Positions 1 through 6,177 of a stretch of 12,464 nucleotides of DNA are shown here, piece after piece. A program made the position numbers and the translations under genes. The notes below the pieces were generated by a model, which was not told the DNA's origin, made no database searches, and was given only the letters and a program-made list of their open reading frames with translations. Each line of letters opens with the position of its first letter. The stretch's first letter is position 1. Origin of the DNA: Thermoplasmata archaeon (GTDB taxonomy: Archaea; Thermoplasmatota; E2; UBA202; DSCA01); NCBI GenBank assembly GCA_021159125.1, contig JAGGSL010000067.1, positions 1-12,464 on the forward strand, in the 5' to 3' direction.

Positions 1-1000
1 CAGGGATGCCTGCAACAACTGCAGCACTCCTCCTTAGAATCCACCAGTTGTAATCCAAATCTGTCTGTTCTCCACCTTTCCATTCGTAAACATAACGAGG
101 AATGCCATATATTGAGAAACCGAAAAATTCCCTTATGCTTCCGTTCATCATGGGAGGAATCTCAGGATGCGGGGAAAATATTATAATTTTCCCATTTCCG
201 TAGCTTGCCTCTATCCCTGCTATCTGTCCTTTAATGTCAGTTGTCACATTTGCAACAATTTCCCCGTTCCAGCGGTAGTAATGCAATGGTGCGACTTCCA
301 TTGGCTCCTCTTCAAAAAATGCAATGGGAGTGAAATTTTTGCCTGCCGGATACATGCCTGCGCCGCCGCCGTATGTTATGTATATGCTTTCATTCCCGTA
401 TCCGGAAAAAATAATGCTGTCTTTTTTGATGCTGACCTTCACGGGAATGTGGTCTTTCCCGGTATCTTTCCACAGATACTGCCACTCCTCATCCTGGTCA
501 TCGTTGAGATATACAGGAACGATGCCAAGAACTGCTTTATTTATGACCCTGTCAAGAAAATATCGCGGATGCTCTATTCCCATTGAAACAATGTTCGCGC
601 CGCCGCATATTCCGACATACCCACCACCGTTTCTTATGAAATTTTTGATTGCCCCCTTCCATCTCTCTGTGATACCCTGGAAATATTGCCTGCCGCTTGC
701 ACCTACAAAAAGAATGTCATAGTTGTCTGGATTGAGTTTTCCACCTACAACCTCCGAGCTGTCCACTCTTTCAACCACCATTTTGTAATGCATGCTCTGC
801 CCATCCCATTCGTAGTTCAGCGCTTCCTCCATCTGGTTCACAGAAGGAGATATTGAATCATAGAGCGCAATCCTTATTGTTTTCTCGTTTATGGAATTGC
901 CTTCAGGATGAAAAAGAGAAGGATGGCTGATTTGATGTGCCGGGATGGCATTTAAAGACACAATGAGAATGAGAGAGACAATTGCTATCTTAAATTTCAT
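1..1000 (-). CDS. Secreted BPL_N-type glutamine-amidotransferase-like protein (3' end beyond window)
   Basis: A minus-strand frame stays open from the ATG at 1000 to the left edge, giving 333 residues with the C-terminus missing. Residues 1-21 form a signal peptide (MKFK, then a hydrophobic core, then NAIPAH). The rest is a class I glutamine-amidotransferase-like fold of the kind found at the N-terminus of some biotin-protein ligases. The nucleophile elbow is GYVGICGGA with Cys132, and SPHPE supplies His278 and Glu280, so a complete Cys-His-Glu triad is present. An exported enzyme of this fold is unlikely to channel ammonia to a synthetase; its substrate is unknown. The gene lies 33 nt after endA and may share its transcript. 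An in-frame ATG at 1018 would add six residues; I prefer 1000 because it gives a compact signal peptide. Fold assignment is fairly sure, function is not. Confidence 0.8.
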   Translation of the reverse strand, partial: MKFKIAIVSLILIVSLNAIPAHQISHPSLFHPEGNSINEKTIRIALYDSISPSVNQMEEALNYEWDGQSMHYKMVVERVDSSEVVGGKLNPDNYDILFVGASGRQYFQGITERWKGAIKNFIRNGGGYVGICGGANIVSMGIEHPRYFLDRVINKAVLGIVPVYLNDDQDEEWQYLWKDTGKDHIPVKVSIKKDSIIFSGYGNESIYITYGGGAGMYPAGKNFTPIAFFEEEPMEVAPLHYYRWNGEIVANVTTDIKGQIAGIEASYGNGKIIIFSPHPEIPPMMNGSIREFFGFSIYGIPRYVYEWKGGEQTDLDYNWWILRRSAAVVAGIP

Positions 1001-1033
1001 TATGTAAAAATATGGCATTCATTAAAAACGTTG

Positions 1034-2068
1034 CTACGGCGTCATTCTCTTTATGCGTATGTAATCTATCCCGCTTCCTGCGATAGCAAAAATCATCTGC
1101 TTCCTCACGGAGTTGGCAAGACGCACGGCCCTGCTTATCTCGGTCCATGTGGACTTGTAGTTTTCAGGTATGACATGCACAAGATACGGAGCATGCCCCT
1201 CTCCGATGTGCTCTCTGTAAACCCTGAAATGGGAGCCGAATTTAAATCCGGTTTTCGGGATAAGGCCGCTGCTTCTCAAATCTTTATATGCATAAAGCCT
1301 TCTTTCTATGTCTGGCTGTATCTTTTTTGCATATTTTATGAAGCTTTTCAGCGAAAGCTTCTTGTTTCCTTTCATGGCAGTTGCTCCTTTCTCTACCAGA
1401 TAGGCGGTTTCCATAAGAGAGAGTTGCACAACATTTTCCTCAAAAGTTCTTCCTATGAAATTCTCCTGAAGTTTTTTTGAAAGCTCTTCATCCCAGACCA
1501 TGCTCCTGTCTCCCATGACGGTTATGTTGCCTTCGTACGATTCCTCTTCCTTCATCTTGCCCCTCATGCGGAAGAATTTTACAGAGTAATATGTCAAATC
1601 GCCTTCCTCATCTGCAATACCAAGCATAAGCTTTCTTTTCCCTATGCTGTTAACCCAATCAGAAATCCGCAGTATTAAAAAAGGAGAGCGCTCGGAAATC
1701 GCCTTTACCAGATAGGTAGGGGAATGGGAATGAGGGGCTCCTCCTCGAGGGTATAAATCAAAGCCATCCTCTCCGTCCTGCGGGATCCTGACAACATACC
1801 CTCTCTGCCGCAAATCTCTAAAAACAAGATAACTTATCTCAAAATTCGGATGGACTTTTATGCCCATATCCATTAACTCATTCAATGTGACTGTTTTTCC
1901 GTCCCTCTCCACCTCAACCCTTCCTATCTCAACAAGAAAAGAGGCTTCGATGAGATGGAGATGGAGCGTTTCGCCAACCATTCTGCCGAAATATCCCTTG
2001 TTGTAATTCCTTATTGCCTCGGAAGGATTGTCGATAACCACCTCATTGCCTGAAATTCTCCCTGCCAT
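1034..2068 (-). CDS. endA: tRNA-splicing endonuclease, two-repeat (homodimeric) type
   Basis: EndA cuts archaeal precursor tRNAs at bulge-helix-bulge motifs to remove introns. This 344-residue chain contains two endonuclease repeats, roughly 1-170 and 171-344, as in the alpha2 enzymes of Archaeoglobus and Thermoplasma, rather than the single-repeat enzyme of about 180 residues found in methanococci. Each repeat starts with a similar N-terminal subdomain (FGR..GE then L.E..FLVE.G; IGRTFEENV then ME.AYLVEKG). It ends in the catalytic fold with a YLV signature. In the second repeat the catalytic Tyr284 (FRVYR), His292 (GHAPYLV) and Lys323 (VRKQMIFAI) are visible. The first repeat has Tyr106, His113/His115 and Lys144/Lys146 in comparable places, with short insertions. 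The start lies 20 nt after the purQ stop, so the two are likely co-transcribed. No strong ribosome-binding site is seen. Confidence 0.95.
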   Translation of the reverse strand: MAGRISGNEVVIDNPSEAIRNYNKGYFGRMVGETLHLHLIEASFLVEIGRVEVERDGKTVTLNELMDMGIKVHPNFEISYLVFRDLRQRGYVVRIPQDGEDGFDLYPRGGAPHSHSPTYLVKAISERSPFLILRISDWVNSIGKRKLMLGIADEEGDLTYYSVKFFRMRGKMKEEESYEGNITVMGDRSMVWDEELSKKLQENFIGRTFEENVVQLSLMETAYLVEKGATAMKGNKKLSLKSFIKYAKKIQPDIERRLYAYKDLRSSGLIPKTGFKFGSHFRVYREHIGEGHAPYLVHVIPENYKSTWTEISRAVRLANSVRKQMIFAIAGSGIDYIRIKRMTP

Positions 2069-2088
2069 TTTAACGCATCCCTGCCATG

Positions 2089-2904
2089 TTATAAACTTTC
2101 GATATACTTAACTATTGACTCAAATATTGCCCTTCCATCTCCTTCCCCATTCCCTTTAACTATCTCACTGCCGCCCCGCTTCGGATGCTGCCATGAATGG
2201 AAGGCACGCTCAGGATGCGGCATCATGCCAAGAACATTGCCTTCAGGATTGCATATGCCCGCGATGTTTGATATCGAGCCGTTTGGGTTCCACGGATAGC
2301 CAGCCTCTTTTCCTTCTTCGTTTACATATCTGAAAACAATCTGCCCGTTTTCCTCCATTTTATCCAGATATTTTTTTTCTTTTCCTTCGGGCAGCATGAA
2401 TTTGCCCTCCATGTGGGCAGACGGAATGAGCAGCACCTCACCCTTTTCCACTTCAGATGTGAGAGGCGATACGCTTTCATGCCTCAGCAGCGTTGGCCTG
2501 CATTCGAATTTGTCCGAGTCATTCACTGCCAGAGCGGCCTCGGGCACATCACTTATTCCGTCAATTGCAGGAAGCAGCCCCAGCTCCGTCAAAACCTGGA
2601 AGCCGTTGCAAATGCCAATGATAGGATAGCCCCCCTCAACAAATTTTTTGAGTTCGTCCATCATAAGCGCTTTTATTCGTGCTGCAAATATGGCTCCAGC
2701 CCTCACATAGTCGCCTGACGAAAATCCGCCTGGAATGAAAATGCCCTGGTAATCAAAAATGCTTCTGTTTCTGTCTCGCATGAGCTCATTTAAATGAACA
2801 TATTCGGGCTGAACTCCGAGTTCTGCAAAAGCACGGAACGATTCCTCCTCGCAGTTCGTGCCCTCAATGCGAAGAATGGCAATTTTGATGTCTTCCTTTT
2901 TCAC
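2089..2904 (-). CDS. purQ: Phosphoribosylformylglycinamidine synthase, glutaminase subunit PurQ
   Basis: PurQ hydrolyses glutamine and passes ammonia to PurL, with PurS, to convert FGAR to FGAM in de novo purine synthesis in the cytoplasm. The N-terminus (IAILRIEGTNCEEE), the FIPGGFSSGDYVRAG segment, the nucleophile elbow GICNGFQ (Cys99) and MMPHPERAF (His230, Glu232) are classic PurQ signatures. The 271 residues exceed the roughly 227 of Bacillus-type PurQ. The extra length falls in the middle (about 120-200) and after the HPE motif (HSWQHPKRGGSE), as is common in longer archaeal forms. The start codon is GTG. A TATA-like box about 26 nt upstream suggests a leaderless mRNA beginning at or next to this GTG. 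purS and purL are not in the window. Downstream is endA. Confidence 0.96.
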   Translation of the reverse strand: MKKEDIKIAILRIEGTNCEEESFRAFAELGVQPEYVHLNELMRDRNRSIFDYQGIFIPGGFSSGDYVRAGAIFAARIKALMMDELKKFVEGGYPIIGICNGFQVLTELGLLPAIDGISDVPEAALAVNDSDKFECRPTLLRHESVSPLTSEVEKGEVLLIPSAHMEGKFMLPEGKEKKYLDKMEENGQIVFRYVNEEGKEAGYPWNPNGSISNIAGICNPEGNVLGMMPHPERAFHSWQHPKRGGSEIVKGNGEGDGRAIFESIVKYIESL

Positions 2905-2922
2905 GTGAAGTAATATAATCAG

Positions 2923-2933
2923 GCATATAAGAA
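2923..2933 (-). promoter_or_regulatory. Candidate TATA box of purQ
   Basis: On the minus strand this reads TTCTTATATGC, centred about 25 nt before the purQ GTG, which is the spacing expected if transcription starts at the start codon. The same bases read as CATATAAG on the plus strand, so the box could also fire towards the hairpin region at 2956-3059. Identification is by pattern only. Confidence 0.45.
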
Positions 2934-2955
2934 ATTAGTCCTCACAAAAGATGCA

Positions 2956-3009
2956 TCCTGCCACGACATATGCACACTCCCCGTAAATGACGGGGATTTC
3001 CCGGCAGGA
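2956..3009. other. Nested stem-loop element, possible structured RNA or IS200/IS605 end relic
   Basis: TCCTGCC at 2956-2962 pairs perfectly with GGCAGGA at 3003-3009. Inside it, TCCCCGT at 2978-2984 pairs perfectly with ACGGGGA at 2990-2996 around the loop AAATG. Read on the minus strand, the inner part (GGGAAATCCCCGT, then TTTACGGGGAG) resembles from memory the hairpin at the right end of tnpB-bearing IS200/IS605 elements. No tnpB reading frame survives on either side, because the relevant frame has a stop just upstream. A plus-strand TATA-like box centred near 2928 would place a transcript start near 2954, right before the outer stem. The folding is directly visible; the identity is not settled. 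Confidence 0.4.
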
Positions 3010-3039
3010 GGCCGACACAAATTACGGTATATCGAAGGC

Positions 3040-3059
3040 TTAACTTCTCAGGAGGTTAA
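3040..3059. repeat. Inverted repeat / hairpin at the end of the small membrane ORF
   Basis: TTAACTTC at 3040-3047 pairs with GAGGTTAA at 3052-3059 (one G-T wobble) around the loop TCAG. The stop codon of the minus-strand small ORF lies inside the stem. It could be a 3' processing or stability element, or part of the structured element next to it. There is no T tract to make it a typical terminator. Confidence 0.4.
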
Positions 3060-3210
3060 TCAATTCTATGAAAATTAGTATTTCACTCCCGACAAATAAA
3101 ACAAAAAGTAAGGGAGCAAAGAAAATAGGATAACAAATTAAAAGCAATATTGCAGCTGCCAACAGCACGAAAAAAAGTTTGCGATTTTCTTTCCTTAGCA
3201 ATTTCCTCAC
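3040..3210 (-). CDS. Small two-helix membrane protein (56 aa), hypothetical
   Basis: A short minus-strand frame opens at a GTG only 6 nt after the protease stop codon and ends in TAA. It has a basic start (MRKLLRKENRKL) followed by one long or two close hydrophobic segments: about 13-26 (FFVLLAAAILLLIC), then about 28-51 broken by a Pro and a GSE turn. The end is INLLRS. The positive-inside start followed by hydrophobic helices is what a real small membrane protein looks like, and the tight spacing suggests co-translation with the upstream protease. No family is recognised, so no function is offered. It could be a chance frame in T-rich DNA: the start is GTG, no clear ribosome-binding site is seen, and the second protease has no equivalent after it. 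Confidence 0.45.
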   Translation of the reverse strand: MRKLLRKENRKLFFVLLAAAILLLICYPIFFAPLLFVLFVGSEILIFIELINLLRS

Positions 3211-3216
3211 CCTAGC

Positions 3217-4611
3217 TTATTCCCATATTTTTTGCCTGGTATGATAAATCTTTTCCATATAACTCACGGCGGCAGGAGGTTTATCAGGCATCTCTTTCTC
3301 TCCAAGCAGAACGTCTACGGTTTCATTTACAATACTTTCATTCACAAATCCCCATCCCATTTGCAGCCACGGAGCCACGGGATTCACAGGAACAGTTAAA
3401 GTGCTTTTTCTCAATAGAAGTTTAAACCACCATGGAAAAGGTTCTCCGGTGGGCGGGAATGTAGCATTTCTATAGGGCCATTTAAATATCCAGTCATAAA
3501 AACTCCAGTCACTTGCATTCCAATACACAGCAGTATGGTTTATTACATTCCTTATATCCCAGTTTGTTATTTTGATTGCTTTTTCTGGCAAATCAATCAA
3601 TGCTCCGTTTTTAATTCCATGGGTATAATTCAATTCCTGTCTCGCTTTTAAAATAATCGAAGAAATTGTTCCTGCTACTGTAGGAACGGACAAACTTGTT
3701 CCAGAAGTAGGCCAATAATCCGATGTACTTTGGAAATATGCTGTTACTTGTGTAAATGATGATAGATAATCTGCACCTTTGGCAACTGAGATACTTACAC
3801 CCCGACAATAATTTTCTCCTCCCCCAATGCATAACACCCATGGAGGTCCGCTTACATAAGACAACCATGGATTTATCCATGGTCTGTTGCCAGCTCCTGT
3901 AACAATGATTTTTCCATTTTCTACCCCTCTTTTAGTAATTTCTTCCAATCCTTTCCACCATACGGTTGTCCAGAAGAATAACCGTGGTTTATACCAGACA
4001 CCGAATTCAATATCAATAACGTCGATCCATGATTGGTTAACCGTCCATGACAAAGCTTCCTTAAGTTTGTTTCCTCCTGTTTCAACCATCAAGATTGTTG
4101 CATCTGGATCCATCCTTGCTATTACAGATGATGCAGATGTTCCATGACCATTGTCATCTAAAATAGCATCTCCAGGTCCTTCTTTTCCATACCATGTTGA
4201 TTGCCCAAAAGATATGGCAATGATGTTTGTATGAGGAAACCAGTACAAATTTTTTTCTTGCAAGCTTTCCCATATTTCTTTATCTTTTTCATAATTACTA
4301 TGCCAATCATCACCAAAAGTTAAATTGATTGCTTTTGCATCTTCAGGAAATCCTTCAATATAGCGAGAAGGATGCACTGTTTCATTCCATCTTCTGAAAA
4401 CTTCATGATAAACGTTTATTCCAGAATCTATAACAGCAACAACAACATGTGGCTTAAAGGAATTTTGAGTATCAAATCCATTATCCAATTTTTTAAATTG
4501 GATGTCAGCATTATCAGAATCCACATAAAAAATATTTGCCACACTACTACTGGATAGTAGAATTGACACCATCGAAAAAACGACCAATTTCGGCAACAGC
4601 TTTAAATTCAT
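3217..4611 (-). CDS. Secreted subtilisin-like serine protease (S8 family), paralog A
   Basis: This 464-residue exported endopeptidase has a signal peptide at about 1-25. The S8 triad is intact: Asp62 (VAVIDSGIN), His156 (NGHGTSASSV) and Ser306 (SGTSLSVPTVAG), with the oxyanion Asn242 in GAGN. Only about 30 residues separate the signal peptide from the catalytic domain, so no normal-sized I9 propeptide is present. Asp to His spans 94 residues, against about 32 in subtilisin, so there is an insertion rich in Trp and Tyr. Nine N-X-S/T sequons suggest a glycosylated cell-surface protein. The C-terminus has a box, NPVAPWLQMGWGFVNES, followed by DVLLGEKEMP, shared almost exactly with the next gene upstream. 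A TATA-like box at 4661-4670 and a GAGGGGG stretch 4 nt before the ATG support an own promoter and this start. Substrate unknown. Confidence 0.92.
   Translation of the reverse strand: MNLKLLPKLVVFSMVSILLSSSSVANIFYVDSDNADIQFKKLDNGFDTQNSFKPHVVVAVIDSGINVYHEVFRRWNETVHPSRYIEGFPEDAKAINLTFGDDWHSNYEKDKEIWESLQEKNLYWFPHTNIIAISFGQSTWYGKEGPGDAILDDNGHGTSASSVIARMDPDATILMVETGGNKLKEALSWTVNQSWIDVIDIEFGVWYKPRLFFWTTVWWKGLEEITKRGVENGKIIVTGAGNRPWINPWLSYVSGPPWVLCIGGGENYCRGVSISVAKGADYLSSFTQVTAYFQSTSDYWPTSGTSLSVPTVAGTISSIILKARQELNYTHGIKNGALIDLPEKAIKITNWDIRNVINHTAVYWNASDWSFYDWIFKWPYRNATFPPTGEPFPWWFKLLLRKSTLTVPVNPVAPWLQMGWGFVNESIVNETVDVLLGEKEMPDKPPAAVSYMEKIYHTRQKIWE
3329..3390 (-). repeat. 62-bp exact direct repeat, copy in protease A
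   Basis: These 62 bases are identical to 4801-4862 in the neighbouring protease gene, base for base. They encode the central part of the shared C-terminal box (around residues 408-428). The surrounding sequence of the two genes is much more diverged. Confidence 0.95.
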
Positions 4612-4660
4612 TTTTCCCCCTCTTTATACATCAAACAACCTCTGGTAATAAAATTTTTGT

Positions 4661-4670
4661 GGATATAAAA
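4661..4670 (-). promoter_or_regulatory. Candidate TATA box of protease A
   Basis: On the minus strand this reads TTTTATATCC, about 55 nt before the ATG at 4611. It predicts a leader of about 28 nt, long enough to hold the GAGGGGG motif just before the start. It lies just upstream of the end of the protease B gene, consistent with separate transcription of the two paralogs. Pattern-based only. Confidence 0.35.
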
Positions 4671-4685
4671 ATGTTTCACATATAT

Positions 4686-6056
4686 TTATCCGTTCCATAT
4701 TTTCTGTCTTATGTGGTAAATGTTTTCCATATATCTTATCGCTCCCTCAGGTTTTTCAGGCATTTCTTTCTTGCCGAGTAAAACATCCACACTCTCATCA
4801 ACAATACTTTCATTCACAAATCCCCATCCCATTTGCAGCCACGGAGCCACGGGATTCACAGGGATATTTGAGCTCACTATCTCCTTCATAAGAAATCCAG
4901 CTATAACATTCACTAAGAACTCAAGTATGGGCCCTGGATTATATCCCGGATTCCATGGCACTTCAAGCTGCCACCATAAAGATTTCCAGGGGCGCCATTG
5001 AAACGTGTTCCAGTATACTGCAGTATGGTTAACAGCGTTTCTGATATCGTGATTTGTGATTTCTATTCCTTCCTCTGGGATATACACAAGGGAGTTGTTT
5101 ATTATGCCATGAGAATAATTATATTCCCTCCTCAACTTGAGCAATATGGAAGAAAACACTCCAGCTACAGAAGGAGCCGATAAACTTGTTCCTCCTCCAA
5201 TCCAATAATGAGTAGTGTTCTTACAATTTGCTATAACTCTTGTAAAACTTGATACATAATCAGTACAACATGCTGCTTTTAAATCAATTCCATGGGAATA
5301 ATTTTCTGCCCCTCCAACATTGATAATCCATGGAGGACCGGCAACATTGCTGTACCATGGTGGTAATTTTCTGTTTCCGGCACCGTTTATAATAATCTTC
5401 CCATTCTCCACTCCTCTTTTGGCTATTTCTGGATAATCTTCCCAGGCAGGATAGGAACCTGTAACGCTACGCTTGTAAAAAAATTGGGAAGAAATAATGT
5501 CTATCCATGATTGATTTACTGCCCACGACAAGGCTTCTGTGAGGTTTTCATCGCTTGTTTGAATCATCAGGATGAGAGCATCTGGATTTTCCTGGGCAAC
5601 AACAGATGCGGTTCCGGTTCCATGGCCCTGCTGATCGAGTATGTACTGCCCTTCCTTGGTAAATTTGCCAAAACTTATGGCAAGAATATTTGTTCCGGGA
5701 ATCCAGTAAAGAGTTCTGTCTTTCACTTTTTCCCATACATTTTTGTCCTTTGTAACATCGCTCTCGTAATCTCTGCCGAATGTCAAGTTGATAGCCGGTG
5801 TATCATTTGGGAAGTCATCAATAAAGGAGACCGGGTGTTGAGTCATATTCCATCTTCTAAATACCATATGATAAGGATTGATTCCAGTATCAAGTAAAGC
5901 AACAACAACATGCGGTTTTAGTGCTGCATAGACACGGCAGGACTGTATTGCATCAACAAAATTTTGTTCGTGCCCATCTATCGTGGCGCCATAAACCACA
6001 AACAAACTTGGCATAATAAGTAATAGGGCAACAAAAATGGTTATTTTTTGTGCCAT
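4686..6056 (-). CDS. Secreted subtilisin-like serine protease (S8 family), paralog B
   Basis: This is the tandem paralog of the protease gene 74 nt downstream. I start it at the ATG at 6056 (456 residues) because this gives a clean signal peptide (MAQKITIF, then a hydrophobic core to about VVYGA). The in-frame GTG at 6071 would add five residues, but a weak TATA-like stretch near 6086 would put the transcript start between the two. In the numbering that includes those five, the triad is Asp61 (LLDTGIN), His150 (QGHGTGTAS) and Ser296 (GGTSLSAPSVAG), with Asn233 in GAGN. As in the paralog there is no sizeable propeptide and the Asp-His spacing is long (89). About ten N-X-S/T sequons are present. 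A hydrophobic stretch (ILEFLVNVIAGFL) precedes the C-terminal box and might contact the membrane. Unlike paralog A it has adjacent Cys268-Cys269 plus Cys283. Substrate unknown. Confidence 0.92.
   Translation of the reverse strand: MAQKITIFVALLLIMPSLFVVYGATIDGHEQNFVDAIQSCRVYAALKPHVVVALLDTGINPYHMVFRRWNMTQHPVSFIDDFPNDTPAINLTFGRDYESDVTKDKNVWEKVKDRTLYWIPGTNILAISFGKFTKEGQYILDQQGHGTGTASVVAQENPDALILMIQTSDENLTEALSWAVNQSWIDIISSQFFYKRSVTGSYPAWEDYPEIAKRGVENGKIIINGAGNRKLPPWYSNVAGPPWIINVGGAENYSHGIDLKAACCTDYVSSFTRVIANCKNTTHYWIGGGTSLSAPSVAGVFSSILLKLRREYNYSHGIINNSLVYIPEEGIEITNHDIRNAVNHTAVYWNTFQWRPWKSLWWQLEVPWNPGYNPGPILEFLVNVIAGFLMKEIVSSNIPVNPVAPWLQMGWGFVNESIVDESVDVLLGKKEMPEKPEGAIRYMENIYHIRQKIWNG
4801..4862 (-). 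repeat. 62-bp exact direct repeat, copy in protease B
   Basis: Identical to 3329-3390 in protease A. Codon-level identity over about 20 codons, including third positions, is beyond what protein conservation alone requires and suggests gene conversion or a recent copying event. Confidence 0.95.
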
Positions 6057-6125
6057 AACTATTGAATGCACTATGACATAATAACTTTATTGGCCACCAG
6101 ATTGAGCATCCACATTACCGACATC

Positions 6126-6135
6126 TTTAAAAATA
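6126..6135 (+). promoter_or_regulatory. Candidate TATA box of the metal-uptake operon
   Basis: TTTAAAAATA lies about 48 nt before the cbiM start and predicts transcription from around 6155, inside the inverted repeat at 6141-6168. It leaves a leader of about 23 nt that contains a ribosome-binding site. Confidence 0.5.
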
Positions 6136-6140
6136 GTTTT

Positions 6141-6168
6141 GTATTACGATTTTGAAAAAAAGTAATAC
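6141..6168. promoter_or_regulatory. Inverted-repeat operator candidate (NikR-like) before cbiM
   Basis: GTATTAC at 6141-6147 and GTAATAC at 6162-6168 are perfect reverse complements separated by 14 nt. From memory, NikR operators in some deltaproteobacteria have the form GTGTTAC-N13/14-GTAACAC, and in E. coli GTATGA-N16-TCATAC, so length, spacing and half-site are similar. The repeat sits between the TATA-like box and the ribosome-binding site and covers the predicted transcription start, a position suited to repression. No regulator gene is in the window, so the binding protein is inferred. Confidence 0.5.
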
Positions 6169-6173
6169 GGTGA
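6169..6173 (+). promoter_or_regulatory. Ribosome-binding site of cbiM
   Basis: GGTGA, part of GGTGAGG, lies 4 nt before the ATG and matches the archaeal 16S anti-Shine-Dalgarno sequence. It fixes the start at 6178, which gives the family-typical N-terminus MHIPDG. Confidence 0.7.
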
Positions 6174-6177
6174 GGAA

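Noticed and set aside
167..722. Two overlapping plus-strand frames near the left edge
   Set aside because: They are antisense to the secreted amidotransferase-like gene, whose minus-strand frame is open throughout and carries intact catalytic motifs.
1031..1480. 149-codon plus-strand frame opposite endA
   Set aside because: It lies entirely antisense to the catalytic repeat of endA, with no ribosome-binding site and no recognisable domain.
3068..3133. Plus-strand 21-codon frame with GGAGGT 11 nt before its ATG
   Set aside because: The frame is short and lysine-rich with no hydrophobic or domain pattern, and it is antisense to the more convincing minus-strand membrane ORF; the GGAGGT is part of the 3040-3059 hairpin.
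6057..6071. GTG at 6071 as start of protease B
   Set aside because: The ATG at 6056 gives a better signal peptide and fits the weak TATA-like stretch upstream; the GTG remains possible.
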